From assembly GCF_026125825.1 (NCBI RefSeq), contig NZ_JAHCKK010000042.1:1-37042 (forward strand): a stretch of 37,042 bases of DNA, read 5' to 3'. The stretch comes from Hydrogenophaga sp. (GTDB lineage: Bacteria; Pseudomonadota; Gammaproteobacteria; Burkholderiales; Burkholderiaceae_C). Of the stretch, positions 24,878-33,278 are shown piece after piece. Position 1 is the first letter of the stretch, and the number at the start of each line of letters is the position of its first letter. The translations under genes and the position numbers were made by a program. The notes under the pieces were generated by a model. That model did not search any database, was not told the origin of the DNA, and saw nothing but the letters and a program-made list of their open reading frames with translations.

Positions 24878-26515
24878 ATGCATGGCCTGATGCAAGACCG
24901 TCCGCTGCTGATCTCTTCGCTGATCGAGCACGCGGCCACCTTCCACCCCCGCACCGAGATCGTCTCGCGCCTGCCCGAAGGCACGGTGCACCGCACCGAC
25001 TGGCTGGGCGTGCGCCAGCGCGCGCGCCAGGTGGCCAACGCCATGCGGGCCTTGGGCGTCGGGCAGGGCGATCGCGTCGGCACGCTGGCCTGGAACTCCT
25101 ACCGCCACCTGGCGCTGTACTACGGCGTCTCGGGCAGCGGCGCGGTGCTGCACACTGTCAATCCGCGCCTGTTTCCCGAGCAGATCGACTACATCGTCAA
25201 CCACGCCGAAGACAAGGTGCTGTTCTTCGACATCACCTTCGCGCCACTGGTGGAGCAACTCGCGCCGCGCCTCAAGAGCGTGCAGGCGTTCGTTGCCATG
25301 ACCGACCGCGCGCACATGCCGGCCATCGACGTGCCCCAGCTGCTGTGCTTCGATGAGTTGCTCGACGCCCAGAGCACCGACTACCGCTGGCCCGAGCTGG
25401 ACGAGAAGAGCGCCTCCTCGCTCTGCTATACCTCGGGCACCACCGGCAACCCCAAGGGCGTGCTGTATTCGCACCGGTCCACGCTGCTGCACACGCTCAT
25501 GGAGCTCGCGCCCGACACCTTCGGCATCAGCTCGGCCGAGACGCTGATGCTGATCGTGCCCATGTTCCATGCCAATGCCTGGGGCGCGCCCTACGCGGCG
25601 GCCATGGTGGGCGCGCGGCTGGTGCTGCCCGGGCCGCATCTGGACGGCGAGAGTGTCTACCGGCTCATGCGCGACGAGAAGGTGACCTTCTCCCAGGGCG
25701 TGCCCACGGTCTGGATGATGCTGTTCCAGTACCTGGACAAGAACCCGCAGATCGACCCGCGCGAGCTGGGTGTCAGGCGCATCGGCATCGGCGGCGCGGC
25801 GGTGTCGCGCGCGGTGCTGGAGCGCTTCGAGAATCAGTTCGGCGCCGAAGTGGTGCAGGGCTGGGGCATGACGGAGACCAGCCCGATCGGTGTGATCAGC
25901 AAGCTGCTGCCCAAGCACGAAGGTATGGACCCCCAGGCGTTGGTGAAGGTCAAGCTCAAGCAGGGCCGCGGCGTGTGGGGCGTGGACCTGAAAATTGTCG
26001 ATGCCGACGGCCGGGCATTGCCCTGGGACGGCGTGGCCTACGGCAATCTGATGGTGCGCGGCCCCTGGATCGCCAGCGGTTATTACCGGGGCGAAGGCGG
26101 CCCGGTGCTGGACGAAGAGGGTTTCTTTCCCACCGGCGACGTGGCGACCATCGACGCCGATGGTTACCTTCAGCTCGTGGACCGCGCCAAAGATGTGATC
26201 AAGTCCGGCGGTGAGTGGATCTCATCGATCGACGTGGAGAACGCTGCTGCTTCGCACCCGGGCGTGGCCGAAGCGGCGGTGATCGGCGTGGCACACCCCA
26301 AGTGGCAGGAACGGCCGTTGCTGCTGGTCGTGAAGCGGCCCGGTGCCGAGGTGGACCGCGAGGCGGTGCTGGCGCACCTGGCCACGCGGGTGGCCAAGTG
26401 GTGGCTGCCCGACGACGTGCTCTTCGTCGAGAGCCTGCCGCACACCGCCACGGGCAAGCTGCTCAAGACCAGGCTGCGCGAGCTCTACCGAGGCCACCCG
26501 CTGCCCACGGTGTGA
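24878..26515 (+). CDS. AlkK-like medium/long-chain acyl-CoA ligase
   Basis: 545 residues, nearly identical in length to AlkK (546). ANL-superfamily adenylate-forming enzyme: fatty acid + ATP + CoA to acyl-CoA. The P-loop-like core CYTSGTTGNPKGVLYSHRS is at about 182-200, then VPMFHANAWGAPY, the YGWGMTE-type motif seen as GWGMTETSP, the hinge-region FFPTGDVATIDADGYL and DRAKDVIKSGGEWIS, and the catalytic lysine in TATGKLLKT near the end. ATG 24878 is chosen because GGAGA lies 7 nt upstream and the homologous start is MHGLMQ; ATG 24824 would add 18 unmatched residues. It is monocistronic and ends 4 nt before the convergent phosphatase gene. Confidence 0.93.
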   Translation: MHGLMQDRPLLISSLIEHAATFHPRTEIVSRLPEGTVHRTDWLGVRQRARQVANAMRALGVGQGDRVGTLAWNSYRHLALYYGVSGSGAVLHTVNPRLFPEQIDYIVNHAEDKVLFFDITFAPLVEQLAPRLKSVQAFVAMTDRAHMPAIDVPQLLCFDELLDAQSTDYRWPELDEKSASSLCYTSGTTGNPKGVLYSHRSTLLHTLMELAPDTFGISSAETLMLIVPMFHANAWGAPYAAAMVGARLVLPGPHLDGESVYRLMRDEKVTFSQGVPTVWMMLFQYLDKNPQIDPRELGVRRIGIGGAAVSRAVLERFENQFGAEVVQGWGMTETSPIGVISKLLPKHEGMDPQALVKVKLKQGRGVWGVDLKIVDADGRALPWDGVAYGNLMVRGPWIASGYYRGEGGPVLDEEGFFPTGDVATIDADGYLQLVDRAKDVIKSGGEWISSIDVENAAASHPGVAEAAVIGVAHPKWQERPLLLVVKRPGAEVDREAVLAHLATRVAKWWLPDDVLFVESLPHTATGKLLKTRLRELYRGHPLPTV

Positions 26516-26519
26516 ACGG

Positions 26520-27275
26520 TCAGGCTTCCAGCAGCGAGGCGCGCAGGCGTTCGAGCGCCAGCGCGTCCAGGCCCATGGGGCCTTCGAGGTAGCGGTTCAG
26601 GCCGCCGAACTCCTGCTCGATGGTGGTGAAGGCCGCCTCGAGAAATGCCGGCTGCACGCTCCAGAGCACGTCCATCACGTGGGCCGGACCTCGCACTTCC
26701 ACGAGCGGGCTGCGCACGTAGAGGTGGTTGGTGAGCAGGTAGTCGTGCACGATGTCGTCGCGCGCGACGCCCAGGGCGCTGAGCAGCAGCGCGGCCGCGA
26801 AGCCGGTGCGGTCCTTGCCGGCGGTGCAGTGGAACACCAGCGGCGTGGGCTGGTCGAGCAGGTGGCGGAAGAAGCGCGCGTACACCGGCGCGCCCTCGCG
26901 CGCGAAGCCCTGGTAGGTCTGGCACATCAGCGCAGCGGTCTCGTCTTCGGTGGGCACCTGTCCGGCGGCGAGCAAAGCCTGCACGCGGTGCACCACCGTG
27001 GGTTCGATGGACAGCGCCAGCGTGGTCAGGCCCGCGACCTCGGAGGACAGGGTGGTGCTCTCGGCCACGCCACGGAAGTCGATGCGGTGCGTGATGCCCA
27101 GGCCCTGCAGCTTGGCGAGGTCTTCGGGCGTGAGGCCCGCGAGGTGGTCGGATCGGTAGACGCGGCGCAGGCGCACGCGCCGCCCGTCCAGGCCGGCGTG
27201 TCCGCCGAGATCGCGGAAATTGGAGGCGCTGCTCAGCAGGCGCGGCGGGATGGCGTTGGTGGGCGGTGTCGACAT
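26520..27275 (-). CDS. Tyrosine-protein phosphatase (Y_phosphatase3 type)
   Basis: 251 residues. The PTP signature CX5R is seen in HCTAGKDRTG, with the nucleophilic cysteine C150 and R156; the lysine and aspartate in the loop (AGKDR) are typical for the bacterial dual-specificity / phosphoinositide-active subgroup that includes secreted mycobacterial PtpB-like enzymes. The N-terminal NFRDLGG motif (about 19-25) is the family's other signature. No signal peptide is visible. It stands alone between an acyl-CoA ligase and an AsmA protein, so its partner is not indicated. A 26-nt gap separates it from the AsmA stop, and both read on the minus strand, so they might form one transcript. Confidence 0.92.
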   Translation of the reverse strand: MSTPPTNAIPPRLLSSASNFRDLGGHAGLDGRRVRLRRVYRSDHLAGLTPEDLAKLQGLGITHRIDFRGVAESTTLSSEVAGLTTLALSIEPTVVHRVQALLAAGQVPTEDETAALMCQTYQGFAREGAPVYARFFRHLLDQPTPLVFHCTAGKDRTGFAAALLLSALGVARDDIVHDYLLTNHLYVRSPLVEVRGPAHVMDVLWSVQPAFLEAAFTTIEQEFGGLNRYLEGPMGLDALALERLRASLLEA

Positions 27276-27301
27276 GCGGCCATTGTCGCGCGCCGAGGAT
27301 G

Positions 27302-29413
27302 TCAGGGTTTTTTGGTCGGCGCGGGTGCGGAGGCCACCGGCACGCAGGGGTCGGCCGAGGTCTTGTCGCCCTGTTCGATCAACGGGATCACGGCCGCCGC
27401 CGGGCCCGCCGCCGCACCCAGCGCCAGGGCGCCGAGCAGGCGGCCCGCCAGGCGCCGGCCTTCGATGCCGACCTCGGGCTGGCCCAGCGTGCCGGTGACG
27501 GTGATGGGCGTGCGCAGCGACAGCGGCGACCAGTCCTTGGGTTTGGCGACCAGGCGCAGGGCCATCGATTCGTCGCGCAGGTTGACTTGGCCATCGATGC
27601 GCACGGTGGTGTCGCGGTTGTCGATGACCGCGAGCCGGGGTTCGAGCACACCGCCGCGAGCGACCAGGTCGAAGCGCGCGCAGTTCAGCGGCAGCGGGTG
27701 GTCGCCGCGGATCAGCACGCCCAGCGCCTGGGCCAGATCCAGGCCCATGGCCTCGGTGGCGAGGTGGGAGATGGTGCCGTCGCGCAGCGTCAGATCGATC
27801 GGCCCGTTCAGCGAGCCCAGGATGTCGGCCGTGGAGTTGCCCGCGCCGCGGACGTCCAGCTTGGCCGACAGCACGCCGGTGACGTAGGAGCGCACGGCCT
27901 GTTCACCGCCCTGGCGGGCCTGTTCGCGCTCCTTCTTCAGAGCCTTGGTGGCGTTGGCCGAGGGTGCGGGGGGCGCTGTGTCCTTGCGCATCCCGCGCAT
28001 CCAGCCCGCGATGTCCACACCGGCGACGTCCAGCCGCGCCTGCCATTTCGCGGGCTGTGCGTTGGCGTCGAGCTCGGTCATGCCCTTGAACTGGCCGCCC
28101 GACACCGAGGCCTGCAGATCGTCCAGGCGCAGCACGCCCGCGTCCAGGTGAATGCGGGTCTTGAGCCCCTTCAGGGGCGCCATGGCATCGGTGCCGAAAT
28201 CCACCTCATCGATGGCCACGCCGACGTCGGCATCCATCACCTTGAGCGAGGGCAGGTCGAAGCGGCGTTGCGGCAGCACGCGGCCCTGAGCCTGCTGCTG
28301 CGCGGGCACCTTGGCGGTGCCGCCCTCGCCACCGATCGCGGGCCCCAGATCGGCGAACGCAAGCTTGGGGCCGGTCAGCTCGCCCGTGAGCCGGCGTGGG
28401 CTGGTGAGCTGGTGAAAGCGCAGATCGCCCGCCAGGCGGCTGCTGCCGATGGTGGCGCGCGAAGCCTGCAAGCGCCACACGCCATCGGCCTGCGAGAGCC
28501 GGCCGCGCAGGTCGAAGGGCGGTGTCTGCGGCAGGGTGATGCCCAGGGGTCGGCCCACTTCGGCCAGCGAGCGCCCCTGGAACGACAGCGCACCATCGAG
28601 CCGGGGCGTGCCCAACAGGGCGGCGGCCTGGCCGTCGAACAGCAGCTTGGCCGAGGCCACCGTGCCGGCCACGCGCACAGGCACCCATTGCGCGTCGGGT
28701 GCAGCCATGGGGTCCTGCAGCAGGGGCAGGGTGCTGCCCGCGCGCACCTGCAGGTCCATCGGCATGGTGCGGTAGCGGCCTTTGAACGTGGCTTCGTAGC
28801 CAGACGCAGACCCGCTCACGGCCTCGCCTTCCCGGCCCTTCACACCGATGGCGAGATCGACGTCCTGCACCGCATCCTTCCAGGCAATCTGGCCCTGGCC
28901 GATCACGAGCGAACCGAAGCGAGGAAGGCCCCCGAGTGGATCCTGATCTTCCTCATGGCGGGGCTTGTCGTCCGGGTGGCCCAGTTGCCAGTTGGCATCG
29001 CCGCCTTCGATGCGCATCAGATGGGCATCGAGCTGATCCGCCTGCAAGCGCTGCAGCAGGAGGCGGTCTCCGCGCCGCCAGCGCCACAGGTCGCCCCAGT
29101 GCCAGGCCAGCGTGACCTGGCGCGCGTCGAGCAGGTGGGGCGCGCCGAAGCGCGCATCGGAGGCGATGCGCAGGTGCTCCACCTCCAGCCGCGGGCGCCA
29201 CAGGAGATGGGTTCGCACCTGGCCCTGCATTTGCACGGGCACACCGGCGCCGCGCGAGGCGGCCTGCTCGATGGGCTGTCTGAGCACGGGCCAGCCGCTG
29301 AGCTCGCCCCACGCCACGCCCAGCGCGAGCAGGCCCAGCAGGCTGCCGGCGATCCAGAGGGTTCGGGAGCCTCGTCTCTTCGAGGGCGGAGGGGCGGTCT
29401 GAGGTGCGTTCAC
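27302..29413 (-). CDS. AsmA-family protein
   Basis: 703 residues. One N-terminal membrane helix (about 20-38, LWIAGSLLGLLALGVAWG) anchors a long periplasmic part. The beginning of the AsmA domain is seen in LEVEHLRIASDARFGAPHLLDARQVTL, and the conserved C-terminal AsmA_2-type block contains DVRGAGNSTADILGSLNGPIDLTLRDGTI. AsmA-like proteins form long hydrophobic-groove bridges in the cell envelope and take part in phospholipid transport to the outer membrane. The C-terminal tail is Ala/Pro-rich and ends in lysines. The neighbouring divergent operon encodes a lipid-transport MCE system, which is consistent with an envelope lipid role. Base composition equals that of its neighbours. Confidence 0.9.
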   Translation of the reverse strand: MNAPQTAPPPSKRRGSRTLWIAGSLLGLLALGVAWGELSGWPVLRQPIEQAASRGAGVPVQMQGQVRTHLLWRPRLEVEHLRIASDARFGAPHLLDARQVTLAWHWGDLWRWRRGDRLLLQRLQADQLDAHLMRIEGGDANWQLGHPDDKPRHEEDQDPLGGLPRFGSLVIGQGQIAWKDAVQDVDLAIGVKGREGEAVSGSASGYEATFKGRYRTMPMDLQVRAGSTLPLLQDPMAAPDAQWVPVRVAGTVASAKLLFDGQAAALLGTPRLDGALSFQGRSLAEVGRPLGITLPQTPPFDLRGRLSQADGVWRLQASRATIGSSRLAGDLRFHQLTSPRRLTGELTGPKLAFADLGPAIGGEGGTAKVPAQQQAQGRVLPQRRFDLPSLKVMDADVGVAIDEVDFGTDAMAPLKGLKTRIHLDAGVLRLDDLQASVSGGQFKGMTELDANAQPAKWQARLDVAGVDIAGWMRGMRKDTAPPAPSANATKALKKEREQARQGGEQAVRSYVTGVLSAKLDVRGAGNSTADILGSLNGPIDLTLRDGTISHLATEAMGLDLAQALGVLIRGDHPLPLNCARFDLVARGGVLEPRLAVIDNRDTTVRIDGQVNLRDESMALRLVAKPKDWSPLSLRTPITVTGTLGQPEVGIEGRRLAGRLLGALALGAAAGPAAAVIPLIEQGDKTSADPCVPVASAPAPTKKP

Positions 29414-29512
29414 GCTTTATTGGAACGCAGCAGCCCAGCCAATGTTCGATTTCGGCCCGACGACGCGGCCTTGTCCTACAGGGCGGCCACCTTGCGCGCG
29501 CGGGTCGCTCGA

Positions 29513-29534
29513 TAGAATCCAGATTCCGAATCTG
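29513..29534 (+). promoter_or_regulatory. Palindrome and -10 box at the start of the MCE operon
   Basis: TAGAAT at 29513-29518 looks like a -10 element. It runs into CAGATTCCGAATCTG (29520-29534), a perfect inverted repeat of 7-bp arms around one base, which ends directly before ATG 29536. A second overlapping palindrome, GAATC-CA-GATTC, spans 29515-29526. No good -35 box was found. It may be an operator or a 5' mRNA hairpin. Confidence 0.5.
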
Positions 29535-29535
29535 A

Positions 29536-30711
29536 ATGGGTTCTTCCATGCGCGATGCCCCGAGCGGAAACACCGTGTCGGACACGATGGAGGTGAATGA
29601 CGAGACGCTTGCCCCCGATGCACGCTGGCTCTCACAAGGCGACGACTGGGTGTTGGAACTCAGCGGCGCCTGGCGCGGACACAGCGCCCCTCTCCCCGAT
29701 CTTCCGGCCACCGGGAACGTGGGTGCCGTGCGCGTCCACGCCGACGGCCTGCGCTCGTGGGATGCGCCACTGGCCTCGGCCTTGTGGGTCCAGGTCGAGC
29801 CCCTGGCGCGCCAGGGCGCGAACGTGGACTTGCAGGGGCTGCCCGAAGGCCTGCAACAGATCCTGGGCCTCGCGCTCGACACGCCCCCACCCGCTGCCAC
29901 GGGCACCACACCAGCACGCGGCCGTGTCGCCCGCCTGGGCGCTCGCGTCACGGCCTGGTGGGCGCTGCGCCGCAAGACGCTGACCTTCTTCGGCGAGGTG
30001 CTGCTGTCCCTGGGGCGCTGGCTGCGCGGGCGCAGCGACATGCGCGCCAGCGACCTCGCATGGCAGATCGAACAGACGGGTCCGCGCAGCCTGCCCATCG
30101 TGGCACTGGTGTGTTTCCTGGTCGGGCTCATCGTGGCCTACATGGGCGCGGCCCAGCTGCAGCGCTTCGGGGCGCAGAACTACATCGCCGATCTCGTGAC
30201 GGTGGGCGTGGTGCGCGAGGTCGCGGCCCTGCTGGTGGGCATCGTGCTGGCCGGTCGCGTGGGCGCGGCCTTCGCGGCGCAGATCGGCAGCATGCGCGCC
30301 AACGAAGAGGTGGATGCGCTGGCCACCATGGGCGTGAACCCGGTGGACTTCCTGGTGCTGCCGCGCGTGCTGGCGCTGCTCATCGTCGGGCCCATGCTCA
30401 CCGCTTTCGGCGCGCTGGTGGGCATGGCCGTGGGCTGGATGGTGGCGGTGGGCATCTATGGCGTCACGCCGCTGGAGTATGTGTACGCGAGCGGCCAGGC
30501 CATCACCCTGCCTCATGTGGTGGTGGGCCTGATCAAGGGCACCGCGTACTCGGTGCTGGTGGCCCTCGCCGGTTGCCTGCAGGGCATGGCCGCGGGGCGC
30601 AGCGCGCAGGCCGTGGGCGATGCGACCACGGCCGCGGTGGTGCAGGCGATCGTGTGGATCGTCGTGGTGGCGTCCGCGCTCACGGTGGTGTTTCAACGCC
30701 TGGATTTCTAG
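29536..30711 (+). CDS. MlaE-family ABC permease with STAS-like N-terminal domain
   Basis: 391 residues. About 130 N-terminal residues, beginning with a stretch that reads WLSQGDDWVLELSGAWRG and VRVHADGLRSWDAPLASALW, look like a STAS (MlaB-like) domain; the remaining 260 residues form the MlaE permease with five to six membrane helices, including GPRSLPIVALVCFLVGLIVA, VGVVREVAALLVGIVLAGRVG, AAQIGSMRANEEVDAL and the MGVNPVDFLVLPR motif. The permease moves phospholipids together with the ATPase and MCE protein. In E. coli MlaB is a separate protein; here it appears fused, and there is no free MlaB gene. ATG 29536 or 29548 can be used. The next gene follows with zero spacing (TAG directly before ATG). 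Confidence 0.9.
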   Translation: MGSSMRDAPSGNTVSDTMEVNDETLAPDARWLSQGDDWVLELSGAWRGHSAPLPDLPATGNVGAVRVHADGLRSWDAPLASALWVQVEPLARQGANVDLQGLPEGLQQILGLALDTPPPAATGTTPARGRVARLGARVTAWWALRRKTLTFFGEVLLSLGRWLRGRSDMRASDLAWQIEQTGPRSLPIVALVCFLVGLIVAYMGAAQLQRFGAQNYIADLVTVGVVREVAALLVGIVLAGRVGAAFAAQIGSMRANEEVDALATMGVNPVDFLVLPRVLALLIVGPMLTAFGALVGMAVGWMVAVGIYGVTPLEYVYASGQAITLPHVVVGLIKGTAYSVLVALAGCLQGMAAGRSAQAVGDATTAAVVQAIVWIVVVASALTVVFQRLDF

Positions 30712-31527
30712 ATGTCGGAACACCTGCCCACCCCATCCGCCACGCCCGAGCCCGGTGCCGAGCCGCTGGTGCGCGTGGAAAACCTGACCATGGCCTTTGG
30801 CAGCAACGTGATCCAGCGCGACCTGAGCTTTGAGATCCTGCGCGGCGAGGTGCTGGCCCTGGCCGGCGGCAGCGGCTGCGGCAAGAGCACCCTGCTGCGC
30901 CACCTCATCGGCCTGCAGGTGCCCGCCCAGGGGCGGGTGCTGTACGGCGAGCAGGATCTGTACGCGGCCGACGACAAGGAGAAGGGCGCGCTGCTGCGAT
31001 CCTTTGGCGTGATGTTCCAGGCCGGCGCGCTGTGGAGCAGCATGACCGTGGGCGAAAACGTGATGCTGCCCATGCAGGTGCTCACCGACATGGAGCCTGA
31101 ATGCCGCGAGCAGGAGGCGCGCTTCAAGCTCGCGCTCGTGGGGCTGGCGGGCAGTTTTGATGCCGAGCCCGCCACGCTCAGCGGCGGCATGCGCAAGCGC
31201 GCCGCGATTGCGCGCGCGTTGGCGCTCAACCCGCAGTTGCTGTTCCTGGACGAGCCCTCCGCCGGCCTGGACCCGCTCACCTCGGCCCACCTGGACGAGC
31301 TCATCGCGCACCTGCGCGATGACCTGGGCACCACGGTGGTGATGGTCAGCCACGAACTCGAAAGCATCTTCGCGCTGGCCGACCGCCTGCTGTTCCTGGA
31401 CGCGCAAAGCAAGACCATGACGGCGCTGGGCCCCCCGAAGGAACTTCGGCAGAGCGGTCCGCAGGAGGTCCAGCGCTTCCTGCGCCGCGGTGCCACCGCC
31501 CCAGACAAAGAGGAAACCCCATCATGA
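30712..31527 (+). CDS. MlaF-type ABC transporter ATP-binding protein
   Basis: 271 residues. Walker A GGSGCGKST at 52-60, ABC signature LSGGMRKRA at 156-164, Walker B LLFLDEP at 176-182, followed by SAGLDPLTSAHL and the switch histidine in MVSHELESIF. It powers lipid movement by the adjoining permease and MCE protein. The N-terminal 18 residues are Pro/Glu-rich and precede the ABC core, which begins with VRVENLTMAFG. The start codon directly follows the permease stop and its own stop overlaps the next start (ATGA), so expression is coupled throughout. Confidence 0.95.
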   Translation: MSEHLPTPSATPEPGAEPLVRVENLTMAFGSNVIQRDLSFEILRGEVLALAGGSGCGKSTLLRHLIGLQVPAQGRVLYGEQDLYAADDKEKGALLRSFGVMFQAGALWSSMTVGENVMLPMQVLTDMEPECREQEARFKLALVGLAGSFDAEPATLSGGMRKRAAIARALALNPQLLFLDEPSAGLDPLTSAHLDELIAHLRDDLGTTVVMVSHELESIFALADRLLFLDAQSKTMTALGPPKELRQSGPQEVQRFLRRGATAPDKEETPS

Positions 31528-32561
31528 AGCGCAAGGCCAACCCCACCCTCATCGGCACTTTCGTGGTAGCTGGCCTCGCGCTGATCGCGGTGGCCATCAT
31601 CACGCTGGCCGGCAGCAGCTACTTCACCCGCAAGGAGCGCACCGTGATGTACTTCAGCGGCTCCGTCTACGGCCTGCAGGTCGGTGCACCGGTGGTGTTC
31701 CGCGGCGTGCGCGTGGGCAGCGTGGAGTCCATCGAGGTCTCTTACAACACCCAGACCGACGCCTTCTCCATCCCGGTGGTGGCCTCGCTCGACAGCGATG
31801 CCCTGCGCGGGCTCGATGGCAAGCATGGCGATGCCGCTTCCGATTCCGAGCTGGCGCTGCCCGCGCTGGTGGAGCGGGGCATGAGTGCGCAGCTCTCGAT
31901 GCAGAGCCTGCTCACGGGCCTGCTCTATGTGGACCTGGACCTGCGCCCCAAGCGCGCGGCCACCACCCATGGCACGCGGCGCGGCCTGACCGAAATCCCG
32001 ACCGCGCCCACCGCGATCCAGACTTTCCGCGACCAGCTCGAAGGCATTGACCTGCGCAAGATCACCGACGACCTGGCCGCCATTGCCGCCTCGGCCCGGG
32101 CGGTGATCTCGGGGCCGCAGCTGAACCAGGCCCTGAGCGACCTGGCCGAGATCACTTCGACGATCAAGCGCGTCTCGGAGCGGCTCGACAAGCGCCTGGA
32201 CCCGCTGGCCAACGAATTGCAGCGCTCGCTCGCCTCCACCCGCAGCGCGATGGATGGCATGGAGAAGGCGGCGAAATCGGTGAACGAGAGTGCGGTGGGC
32301 TTCGGCCGCACGTCCGCGCGCGTGTCCGAGCTGCTGGCGCCGGACGCGCCGCTGGTGCAGAACCTGCAGCGCGCGGCCAACGAGGTGAGCCGCACCGCCG
32401 GCGCGCTGCGCGAGGCCACCGCCGGGGATTCGCAACTGATGGTGGGGGCCGACCGGGCGCTGGACGACCTCTCGCGTGCCGCCCGCGCCCTGCGCGACCT
32501 GGCCGAAGCCCTGGAACAACAACCCGATGCGCTCCTGCGGGGCAGAAAGGTCAACGAATGA
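31524..32561 (+). CDS. MlaD/MCE-domain lipid-binding protein
   Basis: 345 residues. A single N-terminal membrane helix (about 9-27, IGTFVVAGLALIAVAIITL) is followed by one MCE domain (about 38-118, VMYFSGSVYGLQVGAPVVFRGVRVG) that forms a hexameric lipid-binding ring in the periplasm. After residue 165 there is a long helical part (about 170-330) with heptad-like spacing and many Ala, Leu and Arg, as in the long needle-type MCE proteins that can cross the periplasm. It is translationally coupled at both ends: ATGA overlap with the ATPase gene and ATGA with the lipoprotein gene. Confidence 0.94.
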   Translation: MKRKANPTLIGTFVVAGLALIAVAIITLAGSSYFTRKERTVMYFSGSVYGLQVGAPVVFRGVRVGSVESIEVSYNTQTDAFSIPVVASLDSDALRGLDGKHGDAASDSELALPALVERGMSAQLSMQSLLTGLLYVDLDLRPKRAATTHGTRRGLTEIPTAPTAIQTFRDQLEGIDLRKITDDLAAIAASARAVISGPQLNQALSDLAEITSTIKRVSERLDKRLDPLANELQRSLASTRSAMDGMEKAAKSVNESAVGFGRTSARVSELLAPDAPLVQNLQRAANEVSRTAGALREATAGDSQLMVGADRALDDLSRAARALRDLAEALEQQPDALLRGRKVNE

Positions 32562-33169
32562 ACCACCCAGCCCTGAACCGACGCGGCCTGCTGGCCGCCC
32601 TGGGCCTGGCGCCCGTAGTGTTCGCCACGGGTTGCGCCGGGTCCGATGCGCCACCCACGCGCTGGTACGAGCTGCGCGCCGAGCCCCCCGAGCCTCGGCC
32701 GGCGCCCCGCCCGGGGGATGGCGCGGTGTGGGAAGTCTCCGGCCAGGTGCGCCTGCCCGGCTCGCTGGACCGGGATGTGCTCATGGTCTCCAGCGGCTCG
32801 GCGTCGCTGGTGCCGCTGCCGGGCCACCGCTGGGCCGAGCCGCTGCGCGAGAGCGTGCCGCGCCGCCTGGTGGCCGATCTGGCCTTGCTGCGCGGGGAAG
32901 GCCTGGTCTGGCGCGCGCCCGCGCCCTCGGGGGCGAACGTGGCGCGTCAGCTGCGCGTCGAGATCGACGCCCTGATGGCCGACAGCGGCCGGCGCGCCCT
33001 GCGCCTGCAGGCACGCTGGTGGCTCACCGACCTGCGCGGCGGCACCGTGCCGCCCATGCTGGGGCAGGCCGACATCGAGGTGCCGCTGGCCGACGGCTCG
33101 CCCGACGCCCTGGCGGCCGGCCATCGCCTGGCCGTCTGGCGCCTGGCGCAGCGCATCGCCGGGGGCTGA
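32558..33169 (+). CDS. PqiC-like (DUF330) outer-membrane lipoprotein
   Basis: 203 residues. The signal peptide ends at a lipobox FATGC with C26 as the acylated residue, and has an RRGLL stretch (8-12), so export by Tat is conceivable. The mature part begins with TRWYELRAEPPEP and holds the ABC-type transport auxiliary lipoprotein domain (RDVLMVSSGSASLVPLPGHRWAEPLRESVPRRLVADL in overlapping stretches). PqiC-like lipoproteins form a cap at the outer membrane for MCE bridges. A PqiC-like partner to an MlaE-type permease is a mixed Mla/Pqi composition. Last gene of the four-gene operon; stop at 33169. Confidence 0.85.
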   Translation: MNHPALNRRGLLAALGLAPVVFATGCAGSDAPPTRWYELRAEPPEPRPAPRPGDGAVWEVSGQVRLPGSLDRDVLMVSSGSASLVPLPGHRWAEPLRESVPRRLVADLALLRGEGLVWRAPAPSGANVARQLRVEIDALMADSGRRALRLQARWWLTDLRGGTVPPMLGQADIEVPLADGSPDALAAGHRLAVWRLAQRIAGG

Positions 33170-33213
33170 GCGGCCTGCGAGACGGTTCCAGGGGGCGCGT
33201 TCGTCGGCTGGAT

Positions 33214-33240
33214 TTCAGTGCAGACGGTTCCTGTCGATAG
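33214..33240 (+). promoter_or_regulatory. Weak sigma-28-like promoter candidate for the chemoreceptor
   Basis: TTCAG (33214-33218), 14 nt, then GTCGATAG (33233-33240) resembles the FliA pattern TAAAG-N14/15-GCCGATAA. It is 39 nt upstream of ATG 33279. The match is partial, so confidence is low. A 10-bp direct repeat AGACGGTTCC (33180-33189 and 33222-33231) overlaps it. Confidence 0.28.
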
Positions 33241-33278
33241 GCCGGAGGTGATCCGATCATTTGCCTGAACCTCTCAAT

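Noticed and set aside
27266-29515. 749-codon plus-strand frame opposite the AsmA gene
   Set aside because: Antisense shadow; translation is compositionally odd and the minus-strand AsmA protein has a membrane anchor and family motifs.
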